DNA of 64,000 bases from the NCBI RefSeq assembly GCF_900105415.1, contig NZ_FNSM01000001.1, positions 4,492,501-4,556,500 of the forward strand, given 5' to 3'. The translations under genes were made by a program, and so were the position numbers. Every line of letters starts with the position of its first letter. Positions within the stretch are counted from its first letter, which is position 1. Below the pieces are notes generated by a model. It ran no database searches. It was not told the DNA's origin and saw nothing but the letters and a program-made list of their open reading frames with translations. Source of the stretch: Streptomyces sp. TLI_105 (GTDB taxonomy: Bacteria; Actinomycetota; Actinomycetes; Streptomycetales; Streptomycetaceae). Shown here piece by piece: positions 48,866 to 56,455 of the stretch.

Positions 48866-49689
48866 GAGGAACCTCCCGCCGACGCGCCCGCACGACCACG
48901 CACGGCACCGACGCGACCCGTACCCGCGCCACTCCTGCCCCCGCCTCCGCCCGTGTCCGCCCCGCCCCCGCCCGTCTCCAAGGCCGTCATCCGTGCCGTG
49001 ACCGACTCCACCGTCGGGTCCGTCAGTTCGCCCGCGAGGCGTCCGTCGACCAGGAAGACCACGCGGTCCGCGCGGGACGCCGCCACCGGGTCGTGGGTGA
49101 CCATGACGATCGTCTGGCCGTCGCGGTCGACGAGGCCCCGCAGCATGTCGAGGACCTCACGGCTCGTCGTCGAGTCGAGCGCGCCGGTCGGTTCGTCGCC
49201 GAAGAGGACGGCGGGCCGGGTGATCAGCGCGCGGGCGATCGCGACCCGTTGCTGCTGGCCGCCGGACAGTTCGCCGGGCCGGTGCCGCTCCCGGCCGACG
49301 AGCCCCACGCGCGCGAGGGCCTCCCGTACCTCCGTACGGGACGGGCGGCGGCCGGCGAGCCGGAGCGGGAGGGCCACGTTCTGCGCGGCGGTCAGGGAGG
49401 GCAGCAGGTTGAAGGACTGGAAGACGAAGCCGATCCGGTCCCGCCGCAGCAGCGTGAGGCGCCGCTCGCTCAGCCCGTCCAGGGCGACGCCACCGACCTC
49501 CACGGTCCCCGAGGTGGGCCGGTCGAGCCCGGCGGCGCACTGGAGGAGCGTGGACTTGCCGGAGCCGGAGGGCCCCATGACGGCGGTGAAGGTCCCGGTG
49601 CGGAAGTCGAGGTCGACGCCGTCGAGGGCGTGGACGTCCCGGTGGTGCCGGGTGAGCCGGCGGAGCCGTACGGCGGCGTTCGAGGTCAT
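48859..49689 (-). CDS. ABC transporter ATP-binding protein (LolD/MacB type, second system)
   Basis: 276-residue ATPase for the FtsX permease. Walker A GPSGSGKS, Q-loop FVFQSFNLLPSLTA, signature LSGGQQQR, Walker B AVLFGDEPT, switch His VMVTHDP. The C-terminal ~35 residues are a Gly/Arg-rich low-complexity tail (GGGGADTGGGGGRSGAGTGR) not needed for the fold. Part of that tail overlaps the permease start. ATG 49689 lacks a clear SD sequence. Confidence 0.92.
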   Translation of the reverse strand: MTSNAAVRLRRLTRHHRDVHALDGVDLDFRTGTFTAVMGPSGSGKSTLLQCAAGLDRPTSGTVEVGGVALDGLSERRLTLLRRDRIGFVFQSFNLLPSLTAAQNVALPLRLAGRRPSRTEVREALARVGLVGRERHRPGELSGGQQQRVAIARALITRPAVLFGDEPTGALDSTTSREVLDMLRGLVDRDGQTIVMVTHDPVAASRADRVVFLVDGRLAGELTDPTVESVTARMTALETGGGGADTGGGGGRSGAGTGRVGAVRGRAGASAGGSSC

Positions 49690-49776
49690 GGCTCAAGCGA
49701 ACCGTCTCGGCCCGCCCCGATCACGACCACCAGCGGGCGTCCCGGGGGTATGCCTGGCCCTACCCCCGGGCCGGGC

Positions 49777-50598
49777 TCACCCCTCCCGTACCGCCTTCAC
49801 GAACACGTCCAGCGCGTCGAGGGGTTCGCGCCCGCCGAGCAGCGCGCGCAGGTCGCCGCGCTCCACGCCCGTACCGTCCATGAAGCCGTGGGCGATCGCC
49901 GAGTACGTGCTCGCCAGCATCGGCACCTGGAAGGGCACGGCCCCGGAGGCGGCGATCGCGGCGCGGGCCTCCGCGAGCGTGCCGGGGGCGTACTCGGCGC
50001 CGAGGGCCGCCGCCAGGTCGGCGCCGCCGAGGGGACGCTCGCCGACGAGCTCGTACACCCGGCCGCGGTGGGCGGCCGGGTCCGTGGCGACGGAGACGGC
50101 GATGTCGGCGAGGTCCGCGCGGGCGACGGCGGCGAGACGGCCCTCGCCGAGGGGGCCGGTGATGCGGTTGTCGGCGTCGGGGACGGCGATCCACGTCAGG
50201 AGCTCGGCGTACAGGCCGTTGCGGAGGATCGTCCAGTCGAGCGTCGTGGACCGCCGCAGCCGCCGCTCGGTCCAGCGGTGCGCGAGCGCGTACGTGAGGT
50301 GGTCGCCGTCGCCGGAGAGGCTGGTGTAGACGACGTGCCGGACGCCGGCGGCCTCGGCGGCGGAGATCGCGGCCTCGTGGCGGGCGATCACCACGTCGTC
50401 CTCCCCGTACCCGGCGGATATGAGGAGGAGGGTCTCCACGCCGGCGAAGGCCTCCGGGAGGGTCTCCGGGGCGTCGAAGTCGAGCGGGCGGGTGCCGGGG
50501 AGCCCGGCGCGGGTGCCGAGGACGACGTCGTCGCGACCGGCGAGCCGCTCGGCGACGAGGGAGCCGAGGGCGCCGGAGACGCCGGTGACGAGCAGCAT
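49777..50598 (-). CDS. NmrA/QorB-like NAD(P)-binding protein
   Basis: 273-residue atypical short-chain dehydrogenase. N-terminal dinucleotide motif VTGVSGALGSLVAERL; no YxxxK catalytic pair, as in NmrA and in quinone oxidoreductase QorB. HVVYTSLSGDGDH and WTILRNGLYAELLTW fit the QorB pattern. ATG 50598 has GGGGGAA eight bases upstream; the frame beyond crosses the divergent HxlR gene. It is transcribed away from an HxlR-type regulator, matching the well-known qorB/qorR-like pairs that respond to electrophiles. Confidence 0.88.
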   Translation of the reverse strand: MLLVTGVSGALGSLVAERLAGRDDVVLGTRAGLPGTRPLDFDAPETLPEAFAGVETLLLISAGYGEDDVVIARHEAAISAAEAAGVRHVVYTSLSGDGDHLTYALAHRWTERRLRRSTTLDWTILRNGLYAELLTWIAVPDADNRITGPLGEGRLAAVARADLADIAVSVATDPAAHRGRVYELVGERPLGGADLAAALGAEYAPGTLAEARAAIAASGAVPFQVPMLASTYSAIAHGFMDGTGVERGDLRALLGGREPLDALDVFVKAVREG

Positions 50599-50691
50599 GG
50601 ATTCCCCCAGGGGACGTGACGGCTGAGACCATCGAGGACTGTCGAGGATCATCGTGACCGGACGGACAAGATCGCGGAAGGAGGCACATCG

Positions 50692-51084
50692 ATGTCGGAA
50701 GGGCACACGGAGGTAACCACCGAGCCCCTGGTGAGCTGCGCCGAGGACTGCGGGGTGCGGGACGTCCAGGACCGGCTCGGCGACAAGTGGACGGTGCACG
50801 TCGTCGTCGAACTGGCGGCGGGACCACGGCGGTTCAGGGAGCTCCAGCGGCTCGTCACCGGCGTCTCGCAGCGGATGCTGACGCTCACGCTGCGCCGCCT
50901 CGAACGGGACGGGCTCGTCTCGCGGACGGTGTACCCGACGACCCCGCCGCAGGTGGAGTACGCGCTGACCGAGACCGGGCACAGCATGACCCACCTCATC
51001 AAGCAGCTGATCGACTGGTCGCTCGACCACCGTGCGATGATCGCCCGGTCGCGCGAGGAATGGGACGCGAGGGGCACGGCGTGA
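50692..51084 (+). CDS. HxlR-family redox-type transcriptional regulator
   Basis: 130-residue winged-helix regulator. Cys16 and Cys20 (VSCAEDCGVRDVQDRLGDKW) precede the conserved DKWT motif. In YodB/QorR-type relatives a Cys near this place senses diamide and quinones. Winged-helix core: FRELQRLVTGVSQRMLTLTL, RLERDGLVSRTVYPTTPPQV. AAGGAGG precedes ATG 50692. It probably represses the divergent NmrA-like gene across the 93-base gap. Its stop overlaps the next gene's GTG start. Confidence 0.9.
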   Translation: MSEGHTEVTTEPLVSCAEDCGVRDVQDRLGDKWTVHVVVELAAGPRRFRELQRLVTGVSQRMLTLTLRRLERDGLVSRTVYPTTPPQVEYALTETGHSMTHLIKQLIDWSLDHRAMIARSREEWDARGTA

Positions 51085-52202
51085 GCGGCGTCACCACCAT
51101 CGACAAGGCCTTCGAGGCGCTGTACGCGAGCGACGACGGCTCCCTCGACACGGCGGCCTCACTGCTCGCCGCCGACCCGGGCGCGGACGCGGAACGGGAC
51201 CGGCGGGGCGAGGAGTTCGTGCGGACGCTGTGGATACGGGGCTGGCAGCCGGCCGACCTCGTCCGCATGGCGCGCCGCGAGCTCGCGGACGAGCACGTAC
51301 GGCTCCTCGCCGGGCTGATCAGGGCGGAGACGGCGGGCTACGAACGGCTCCCGCACCGCTGGCAGGCGCAGATCGACGAACTGGACACGGAGGAGGGGCG
51401 CCCGACGGACCGCTTCTCGCGGGCGACGACCGTCCTGGAGCTGTACCGGCTGCTCGTCCGGCTGCCGCGCCTGGACGCGGTGGGACCCGTCCCCGGGGAG
51501 GCCCTGCCGCCCGCGGCGGCGGGCGAGCCCCGGATGCTCACCCGGATCAGGGCGCTGCTCGCGAAGGCGGAGGCGACCGGATACCCGGAGGAGGCGGAGG
51601 CGCTCACGGCGAAGGCGCAGGAACTGATGGCCCGGCACAGCCTGGACGAGGCCACGCTCGCGGCGGGCGCGCCGTCCCCGGAGACGCCGGGCGCGATCCG
51701 GATCGGGGTGGAGCCGCCGTACGAGCAGGCGAAGGCGATCCTGCTCGACGCGGTGGCGACGGCGAACCACTGCCGGGCCGTGTGGAACGAGGCGTACGGC
51801 TTCTCGACCGTCGTCGGCTTCGAGGCGGACCTCGACCCGGTCGAGCTGCTCTACACCTCGCTCCTCGTCCAGGGCACGGCGGCGATGACGCGGGCGGAGG
51901 CGGAGCAGCGGGCGGGCGGCCGCAAGCGCACGAAGTCGTTCCGGCAGTCCTTCCTCCTCGCGTACGCGAACCGGCTCGGCGCCCGGCTCTCGGCGACGTC
52001 CCGGCGGGTGGCGGCCGAGGCCCCGACGCTCCTCCCGGCCCTCGCGTCGCGCGAGGTCGCGGTCACGGCCCGCACGGACGAACTCTTCCCCGAGACGAGG
52101 GCGACGCGGGTGCGGGCGGCGTGGGACGAGGCGGGCTGGAACCACGGCGCGACGGCGGCCGACGCCGCGGGCCTCCACCCGAACCGCCCCCCCTTGCCGT
52201 AG
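51081..52202 (+). CDS. DUF2786 domain protein
   Basis: 373 residues of unknown function. The start is GTG 51081, overlapping the HxlR stop as GTGA; the open frame upstream lies inside the HxlR gene and is not used. DUF2786 is recognised at about residues 153-195 (MLTRIRALLAKAEATGYPEE, AQELMARHSLDEATL). The N-terminal half is helical (FVRTLWIRGWQPADLVRMAR). A second part near 220-340 includes RKRTKSFRQSFLLAYANRLG. The family is frequent in phages and actinobacteria with no known activity. Coupling to HxlR suggests shared expression only. Confidence 0.83.
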   Translation: MSGVTTIDKAFEALYASDDGSLDTAASLLAADPGADAERDRRGEEFVRTLWIRGWQPADLVRMARRELADEHVRLLAGLIRAETAGYERLPHRWQAQIDELDTEEGRPTDRFSRATTVLELYRLLVRLPRLDAVGPVPGEALPPAAAGEPRMLTRIRALLAKAEATGYPEEAEALTAKAQELMARHSLDEATLAAGAPSPETPGAIRIGVEPPYEQAKAILLDAVATANHCRAVWNEAYGFSTVVGFEADLDPVELLYTSLLVQGTAAMTRAEAEQRAGGRKRTKSFRQSFLLAYANRLGARLSATSRRVAAEAPTLLPALASREVAVTARTDELFPETRATRVRAAWDEAGWNHGATAADAAGLHPNRPPLP

Positions 52203-52309
52203 CCCCACCACCCGCACGACGCCCCCACCCACCGGGCCGACACCCCGCCCACCGGGCCGACACCCCGCCCGCCCGGTGCGGGGTGCGCCCCCCGGGGCGG
52301 CGCCCCCGC

Positions 52310-52700
52310 CGTGTGGGCCGCGCTCCCCGGCCGGCGCCCCCGCCGCCGTGCGGGCTGCGGCCGCCGGGGCGATGCCCCCGCCCGCCCGCCGTGTGGGCAA
52401 TCGTCCCGCTGGGGCGAGGGGGGTCCCCCCTGCTCGAGCGAAGCCGAGAGCTTGGGGGAGGGTGGGCACACGGGACGGCGCCCTTGCCGGGCCCAGGCTT
52501 CCGCGCCTGGACCCGCACCCGGCGTGCGGCGCCGTCGTGGGGTTGTGCCCACCCGTTCCGCCCCGCGGAACGCCTGCCCACAACCGGGGTCACGGGAGGT
52601 ACGGTCCGCGACCGGGGCCACGGGAAGTGCGGCCCGCGACCAGGGTCACGGGAGCGCGGCCCACACCCGGGGCCACGGGACGCGCGGCCCACACCGGGTG
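52310..52700. repeat. Intergenic palindromic repeat element, copy D, plus ~28-base tandem repeats (gap 52203-52814)
   Basis: The 612-base gap has no gene. TGTGGGCAATCGTCCCGC at 52392 begins an element whose 52406-52469 segment is the exact reverse complement of 34941-35004 in copy A; similarity continues to 52520. From 52583 to 52695 four degenerate units of 27-28 bases, each with GGGxCACGGGA, lie in tandem. Confidence 0.82.
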
Positions 52701-52801
52701 GCCCTCAGGGCCGGGGGCGGTGCAGCCGCAGCGAGCGGGAAGCAGGCCCGGACAGCCGCCCGGATCGTAGGGTTAGCGACCGTTTCATCCGGGTTCGCGG
52801 A

Positions 52802-52807
52802 TACGCT
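52802..52807 (+). promoter_or_regulatory. Candidate -10 (TACGCT) for the FUSC gene
   Basis: TACGCT lies seven bases before ATG 52815. The spacer contains GGAG, but it is only one base from the ATG, so a leaderless start is more likely. Confidence 0.42.
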
Positions 52808-52814
52808 CTGGAGC

Positions 52815-54893
52815 ATGAGCTGGCTCCGGGCGCTGAAGGAGACCGCCCGCTCCGGGCTCACCGTCGAGCGGCAGCGGCTCGAACCCGCCGTCGCGGCCCG
52901 AGGCGCCCTCGGCCTCGCCCTGGTCGTCGGCCTCTCCCTCGCCCTCTTCGGCCCCGCCGTCGCCGTGTCCTCCGCCTTCGGTGCCTTCCAGGCGGCCATC
53001 GCCACCTTCCAGCGTTCCTGGCGCCCCCGCCCCACCCTCGCCCTGGCCTCCGGCGCCAGCCTCGCCGTCTCGACGTTCCTCGGCTATCTCACGGGCGCCC
53101 ACGAGGCCCTCTTCCTCGCCCTGCTGCTCTTCTGGACGTTCCTGTCGGGCCTGGCCTGGGCCGCGGGTCCGACCGCCGGCATCATCGCCTCCTCCAACGT
53201 GGCGATCATGCTGGTGACGGTCACGCTCCCGACCTCCGTCGCCACCGCCGCCGGCCACGCCGTCATGATCTTCGCGGGTGGTGTCGTCCAGGCCGTGCTC
53301 GTCGTCCTCCTTCCCGTGCGCCGCTGGGGCGCCCAGCGCGACGCCCTCGCGGACGCGCTCGCCGCGGAGGCGGACTACGCCCGTCGGCTGCGCCACGATC
53401 CGGTCGCCCCGTTCGATCCCGTACCGCTCATGACGGCGCGGAGCGCCGCCGCCGTGACGCCCCGCCAGGCCCGTACCCGCCCCGCGGAGCTGCACGGTGC
53501 GCGGGGGCTCGCGGAGCGGATCCGCCCGGTGCTCGCCTCGCTCGCGGACCCTGCGGTCGGCGTGCCGGAGGAGGGGCCGGAACGGGCCCGGGTGCGGGAG
53601 CTGCTGGCCGCGGCGGCCGAGGTCCTGGACGCCGCCGCGCACGCGATCCGGCACGGCGTGCCGGTGACGCTGCCGCCGGCCGCCCTCCGTACCCCGGACA
53701 CCGACGCGATCCTCAAGGGTCCGTCCCGCCGGGCGGCCCTCCGCCTGACGGCCCTGCTCGGCGACGTGGTCGAGACGGCGGACCCCCGCACGGAGACGCC
53801 GGAGACGCCGGAGGCCGCGGGGGCCCCGGCAGGAGCGGGCACCCGTACCCGCCCCACCCTCCTCCAGCTCGTGCCGGTCGTCATCGCGGAGGTGCGCGCC
53901 GAGCTGCGCCCCGACTCCCCGGTCCTGCGGCACGCGGTCCGCGTCTCGGCGGTCACGGCCGCCGGCTATCTGCTGGGCACGTGGCTGCCCTTCGGGCACG
54001 GCTACTGGGCGCCGATGGCCTCGGTGATGGTGATGCGCCCGGACTTCTCGCAGACGTACGCGCGCTCGGTGGCGCGCTTCGGCGGCACCCTGGTCGGGGT
54101 GGCGCTGGCGACGGCGGTCGTCCGGTCGGCGCATCCGGGCACGTACCTGTCCGCCGCGCTCGCGGTGGTGTGCGCGTTCGGGATGTACCTGCTGATGCGG
54201 ACGGGGTACGCGGCCGGGCAGACCTTCGTCTCCGCGTACGTCGTCTTCCTGCTCGGCATGGAGGGCGCGGGCCTGACCCAGACCGTACGGGAGCGGGTCC
54301 TGCTGACCCTGCTCGGCGGGGTCCTGGCGATGCTGTCGTACGCCGTCTACCCGGCCTGGGAGACGCCCCGGCTGCGCGGCCGGCTCGCGGACTGGCTGGC
54401 GTCGGTCGGCGCGTTCGCGGCCGTCGTCGCCGCGCGGTACGCCGATCCGGCCGGTCCGGCCAGCCCCGACGTGCGGGAGGCGCTCCTGAGGACCCGCGCG
54501 GCCCGGGTCGCCTGGCAGGAGGCGGTGGCCCGGGCGACCCACGAGCCGGTGCGGCACCGGGGGCTCTCGCACGCGGCGGTGGAGCAGGCCGAGCACGCGC
54601 TCGCGGAGTTCGGCCGGGTGGCGATGCTCCTGGAGGCGCATCTGCCGGAGCGCGGCGCCCCGCCCGTGCCCGCCGCGGCGGCCCTCGCCGAGTCCCTGCG
54701 CCGGTCGACGGAGCGGGGTGCGAAGGAGGTGCGGGAGCGCAGGGAGCCGCACTGGGACGACCTGCGCGAGACGGTCACGGCCTGGTCGGCGCAGCCGCCG
54801 GACCACTTCCTGCTCCACAAGGGCGCCGCCCTGCTCCTGGAGTGCCTGGAGGAGCTCACGACGGCCCTCATGGGGTCGGCGCGGCACGGATGA
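52815..54893 (+). CDS. FUSC-family (aromatic acid exporter/fusaric acid resistance-like) membrane protein
   Basis: 692 residues with the duplicated FUSC layout: two sets of about six membrane helices (~25-165 and ~370-500), each followed by a soluble helical part. Typical family text is seen at AVRVSAVTAAGYLLGTWLPF, then GHGYWAPMASVMVMRPDFSQ and TYARSVARFGGTLVGVALAT. Members export aromatic acids and similar compounds, but many are uncharacterised. ATG 52815 follows a leaderless-type -10; the upstream frame to 52311 is repeat DNA. Likely monocistronic. Confidence 0.88.
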   Translation: MSWLRALKETARSGLTVERQRLEPAVAARGALGLALVVGLSLALFGPAVAVSSAFGAFQAAIATFQRSWRPRPTLALASGASLAVSTFLGYLTGAHEALFLALLLFWTFLSGLAWAAGPTAGIIASSNVAIMLVTVTLPTSVATAAGHAVMIFAGGVVQAVLVVLLPVRRWGAQRDALADALAAEADYARRLRHDPVAPFDPVPLMTARSAAAVTPRQARTRPAELHGARGLAERIRPVLASLADPAVGVPEEGPERARVRELLAAAAEVLDAAAHAIRHGVPVTLPPAALRTPDTDAILKGPSRRAALRLTALLGDVVETADPRTETPETPEAAGAPAGAGTRTRPTLLQLVPVVIAEVRAELRPDSPVLRHAVRVSAVTAAGYLLGTWLPFGHGYWAPMASVMVMRPDFSQTYARSVARFGGTLVGVALATAVVRSAHPGTYLSAALAVVCAFGMYLLMRTGYAAGQTFVSAYVVFLLGMEGAGLTQTVRERVLLTLLGGVLAMLSYAVYPAWETPRLRGRLADWLASVGAFAAVVAARYADPAGPASPDVREALLRTRAARVAWQEAVARATHEPVRHRGLSHAAVEQAEHALAEFGRVAMLLEAHLPERGAPPVPAAAALAESLRRSTERGAKEVRERREPHWDDLRETVTAWSAQPPDHFLLHKGAALLLECLEELTTALMGSARHG

Positions 54894-54933
54894 GCTCCTC
54901 GGGGGGAGGGTGACCCATCTCTCCTCCCCATTG

Positions 54934-54963
54934 TTGGCAATGGGATTCGTTTTCACTTACTCT
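54934..54963 (+). promoter_or_regulatory. rpmG promoter, leaderless, with a possible Zur-box
   Basis: TTGGCA (54934-54939) and TACTCT (54958-54963) are 18 bases apart; ATG follows the -10 by seven bases and there is no SD site. Between the hexamers, TGGGATTCGTTTTCA matches the Streptomyces Zur consensus TGAAAATGATTTTCA at about 10 of 15 positions. Zinc-starvation control is plausible because the gene encodes a cysteine-free L33. Confidence 0.5.
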
Positions 54964-54970
54964 GCATGGC

Positions 54971-55135
54971 ATGGCACGCAATGAACTCCGCCCCGTCCTG
55001 AAGCTCCGGTCCACCGCGGGGACCGGATTCACCTACGTCACCCGCAAGAACCGCCGCAACGACCCCGACCGTCTCACCCTGCGCAAGTTCGACCCGGTCG
55101 CCGGCCGGCACGTCGACTTCCGAGAGGAGCGCTGA
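54971..55135 (+). CDS. rpmG: 50S ribosomal protein L33, zinc-independent form
   Basis: 54-residue ribosomal protein: [54 protein letters not shown]. It has no cysteine, so it is the C-minus paralogue that replaces the zinc-binding L33 when zinc is scarce. In Streptomyces it is often grouped with C-minus L28 and S14 genes under Zur control; here it stands alone. ATG 54971 directly follows a promoter, so translation is probably leaderless. Confidence 0.95.
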   Translation: MARNELRPVLKLRSTAGTGFTYVTRKNRRNDPDRLTLRKFDPVAGRHVDFREER

Positions 55136-55211
55136 CCTCCCCGCAGTCACGGCTCCGGTGGGGATACCCGCCGGTAGAACTCTCCGTCGCGTAGCCGCTA
55201 CGCCACCCCCT

Positions 55212-55234
55212 GTGCACGTGCATCTGCTCATGCA
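55212..55234 (+). promoter_or_regulatory. Shared upstream motif, copy 1 (DUF397 gene)
   Basis: GTGCACGTGCATCTGC, followed by TCATGCA, lies 69-91 bases before the DUF397 gene. The first 16 bases recur exactly, in the same orientation relative to the gene, upstream of the ATPase gene (56223-56238). TGCACGTGCA inside it is a 10-base palindrome. A TATGAT -10 candidate is at 55254-55259, just after the motif. Confidence 0.65.
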
Positions 55235-55302
55235 TCGGCATATGAACACAGCTATGATCCGAGGAAGTTGACACCTGCACCAAGCAACTCGGGGAGCTAC
55301 CA

Positions 55303-55545
55303 GTGCATCATGCGCATCACGCGTACAACGGCATGGCGGCCACGGAGCTGCGAGGAGTCGTGTGGCAGAAGAGCCGGCACAGTAACTCCCAGGGATCCTG
55401 CGTGGAGTTCGCCAAACTGCCGGGGGGCGACGTCGCCGTGCGCAACTCGCGCCACCCCGACGGCCCCGCCCTCGTCTACACGCCCGCGGAGATAGAGGCA
55501 CTCCTGCTGGGCGTCAAGGACGGGGAGTTCGACCACCTGGTGTGA
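55303..55545 (+). CDS. DUF397 domain protein
   Basis: 80-residue small protein of the actinobacterial DUF397 family. MHHAHHAYNG head, then WQKSRHSNSQGSCVEFAKLP, GDVAVRNSRHPDGPALVYTP, EIEALLLGVKDGEFDHL, which is the complete family pattern. The start is GTG 55303 with GGGGAG eight bases upstream. DUF397 genes are usually beside an XRE regulator and an HATPase anti-sigma-like gene (as at whiJ and abaA loci), as here. They act in development and antibiotic control by an unsettled mechanism. It is convergent with the ATPase gene across a strong terminator. Confidence 0.91.
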   Translation: MHHAHHAYNGMAATELRGVVWQKSRHSNSQGSCVEFAKLPGGDVAVRNSRHPDGPALVYTPAEIEALLLGVKDGEFDHLV

Positions 55546-55561
55546 GCGCGAAGGCATACGA

Positions 55562-55596
55562 GAAGGGCCCCGGCGTCATGCGCCGGGGCCCTTCCT
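55562..55596. terminator. Bidirectional terminator between DUF397 and ATPase genes
   Basis: A perfect 14-base-pair stem GAAGGGCCCCGGCG/CGCCGGGGCCCTTC (55562-55575 with 55581-55594) with loop TCATG lies between two convergent stop codons. Confidence 0.87.
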
Positions 55597-55605
55597 TCGT
55601 ACCGC

Positions 55606-56115
55606 TCACGAGGGCTGCTGGTCCGGTCCGATCCGGAACAGCGCCCACACCACCTTGCCCTGGAGTGTCCCGGCGAGCGGGTGCCAGCCCCAGCTGTCGC
55701 TGAACGAGTCCACCAGGAAGAGACCGCGTCCCGACTCGGCGGAGAAGTCCTCCTCGCCGCCGCGCGCCTCCGGGCTCTCCCGGCTGGGGTCGCGCACGGC
55801 GCACACCAGGCGCGAGGCCCAGCGCATCAGGTGCAGCCGGACCGGCGGGTTCTGGCCTTCTCCCTGCGGCGCGTCGGCGGGTACGGCGTGCCGCAGCGCG
55901 TTGGTGACGAGTTCGGAGACGACCAGGGCCACGTCGTCGAAACGCTCCGTCAGTTCCCAGCGGTCGAGCGTGGCACTGGTGAACTTGCGGGCCCCGCGCA
56001 CGGCTTCGTACCGGGCGGGCAGGGCGCAGGAGGCGGAGGTGGAGACGGCGCCGGGATCGATCGGCGGAAGGCCCTGCCGTAACGGCTCGAGCACGGTCGA
56101 TCCATTCGTCCCCAT
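55606..56115 (-). CDS. HATPase-fold anti-sigma-factor-kinase-like protein
   Basis: 169-residue RsbW/SpoIIAB-type ATP-binding protein. N-box DVALVVSELVTNALRHAV (~70-87), G1-type region VCAVRDPSRESP, and G2-type GRGLFLVDSFSDSWGW. The HxxxE-type residues are in their usual order. ATG 56115 has GGGAG nine bases upstream. It is part of the DUF397/ATPase/XRE trio. The upstream region carries the same 16-base motif as the DUF397 gene, so the two are likely co-regulated though transcribed convergently. Confidence 0.9.
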   Translation of the reverse strand: MGTNGSTVLEPLRQGLPPIDPGAVSTSASCALPARYEAVRGARKFTSATLDRWELTERFDDVALVVSELVTNALRHAVPADAPQGEGQNPPVRLHLMRWASRLVCAVRDPSRESPEARGGEEDFSAESGRGLFLVDSFSDSWGWHPLAGTLQGKVVWALFRIGPDQQPS

Positions 56116-56215
56116 GCGAGGCACTCCCGGGAATCGCGACTGTGGTGCGACAACACGACAACACGAACGAGTACGCGGCTGCGCGGGCTCCATGGTTCCC
56201 AATGCGCCCACGGGA

Positions 56216-56238
56216 TGCAAGGGCAGATGCACGTGCAC
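56216..56238 (-). promoter_or_regulatory. Shared upstream motif, copy 2 (ATPase gene)
   Basis: On the minus strand GTGCACGTGCATCTGC (56238 to 56223) is followed by CCTTGCA, 101-123 bases before the ATPase start. It is the same element as at 55212-55234, in the same orientation relative to transcription. Confidence 0.65.
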
Positions 56239-56309
56239 GCGCCGGACCTGTCCGTCCCCGTGCCGAATCTGTGCATAAGTCGTCCACCCGATGAGGGGAA
56301 CTTTCCGCG

Positions 56310-56345
56310 ATCCGCGCGCACTGTGCCCACACTGTGCGCGCGGAT
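56310..56345. promoter_or_regulatory. Inverted repeat in the ATPase-XRE divergent region
   Basis: ATCCGCGCGCA (56310-56320) is the exact reverse complement of TGCGCGCGGAT (56335-56345). Between and across the arms CACTGTG occurs twice. It lies 110 bases before the XRE gene. The rest of this 340-base gap (56116-56455) shows only the shared motif and a lower-GC stretch at 56365-56400. Confidence 0.55.
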
Positions 56346-56455
56346 GCCCGGAAGTCGCCGCCTTTCCGTAATCGAATGTGTACGCGCTGAAGCGTTTGAT
56401 GGCAGAATCCGGGGCTCGACGGGGGCTCGACACCGTGAAGGGGAGGCGAAGAGCC

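Noticed and set aside
50599..50691. Operator built from TCGAGGA repeats between the NmrA-like and HxlR genes
   Set aside because: Two short copies and GATCATCG are present, but no clear dyad could be drawn; a regulatory site must be here but I cannot place it.
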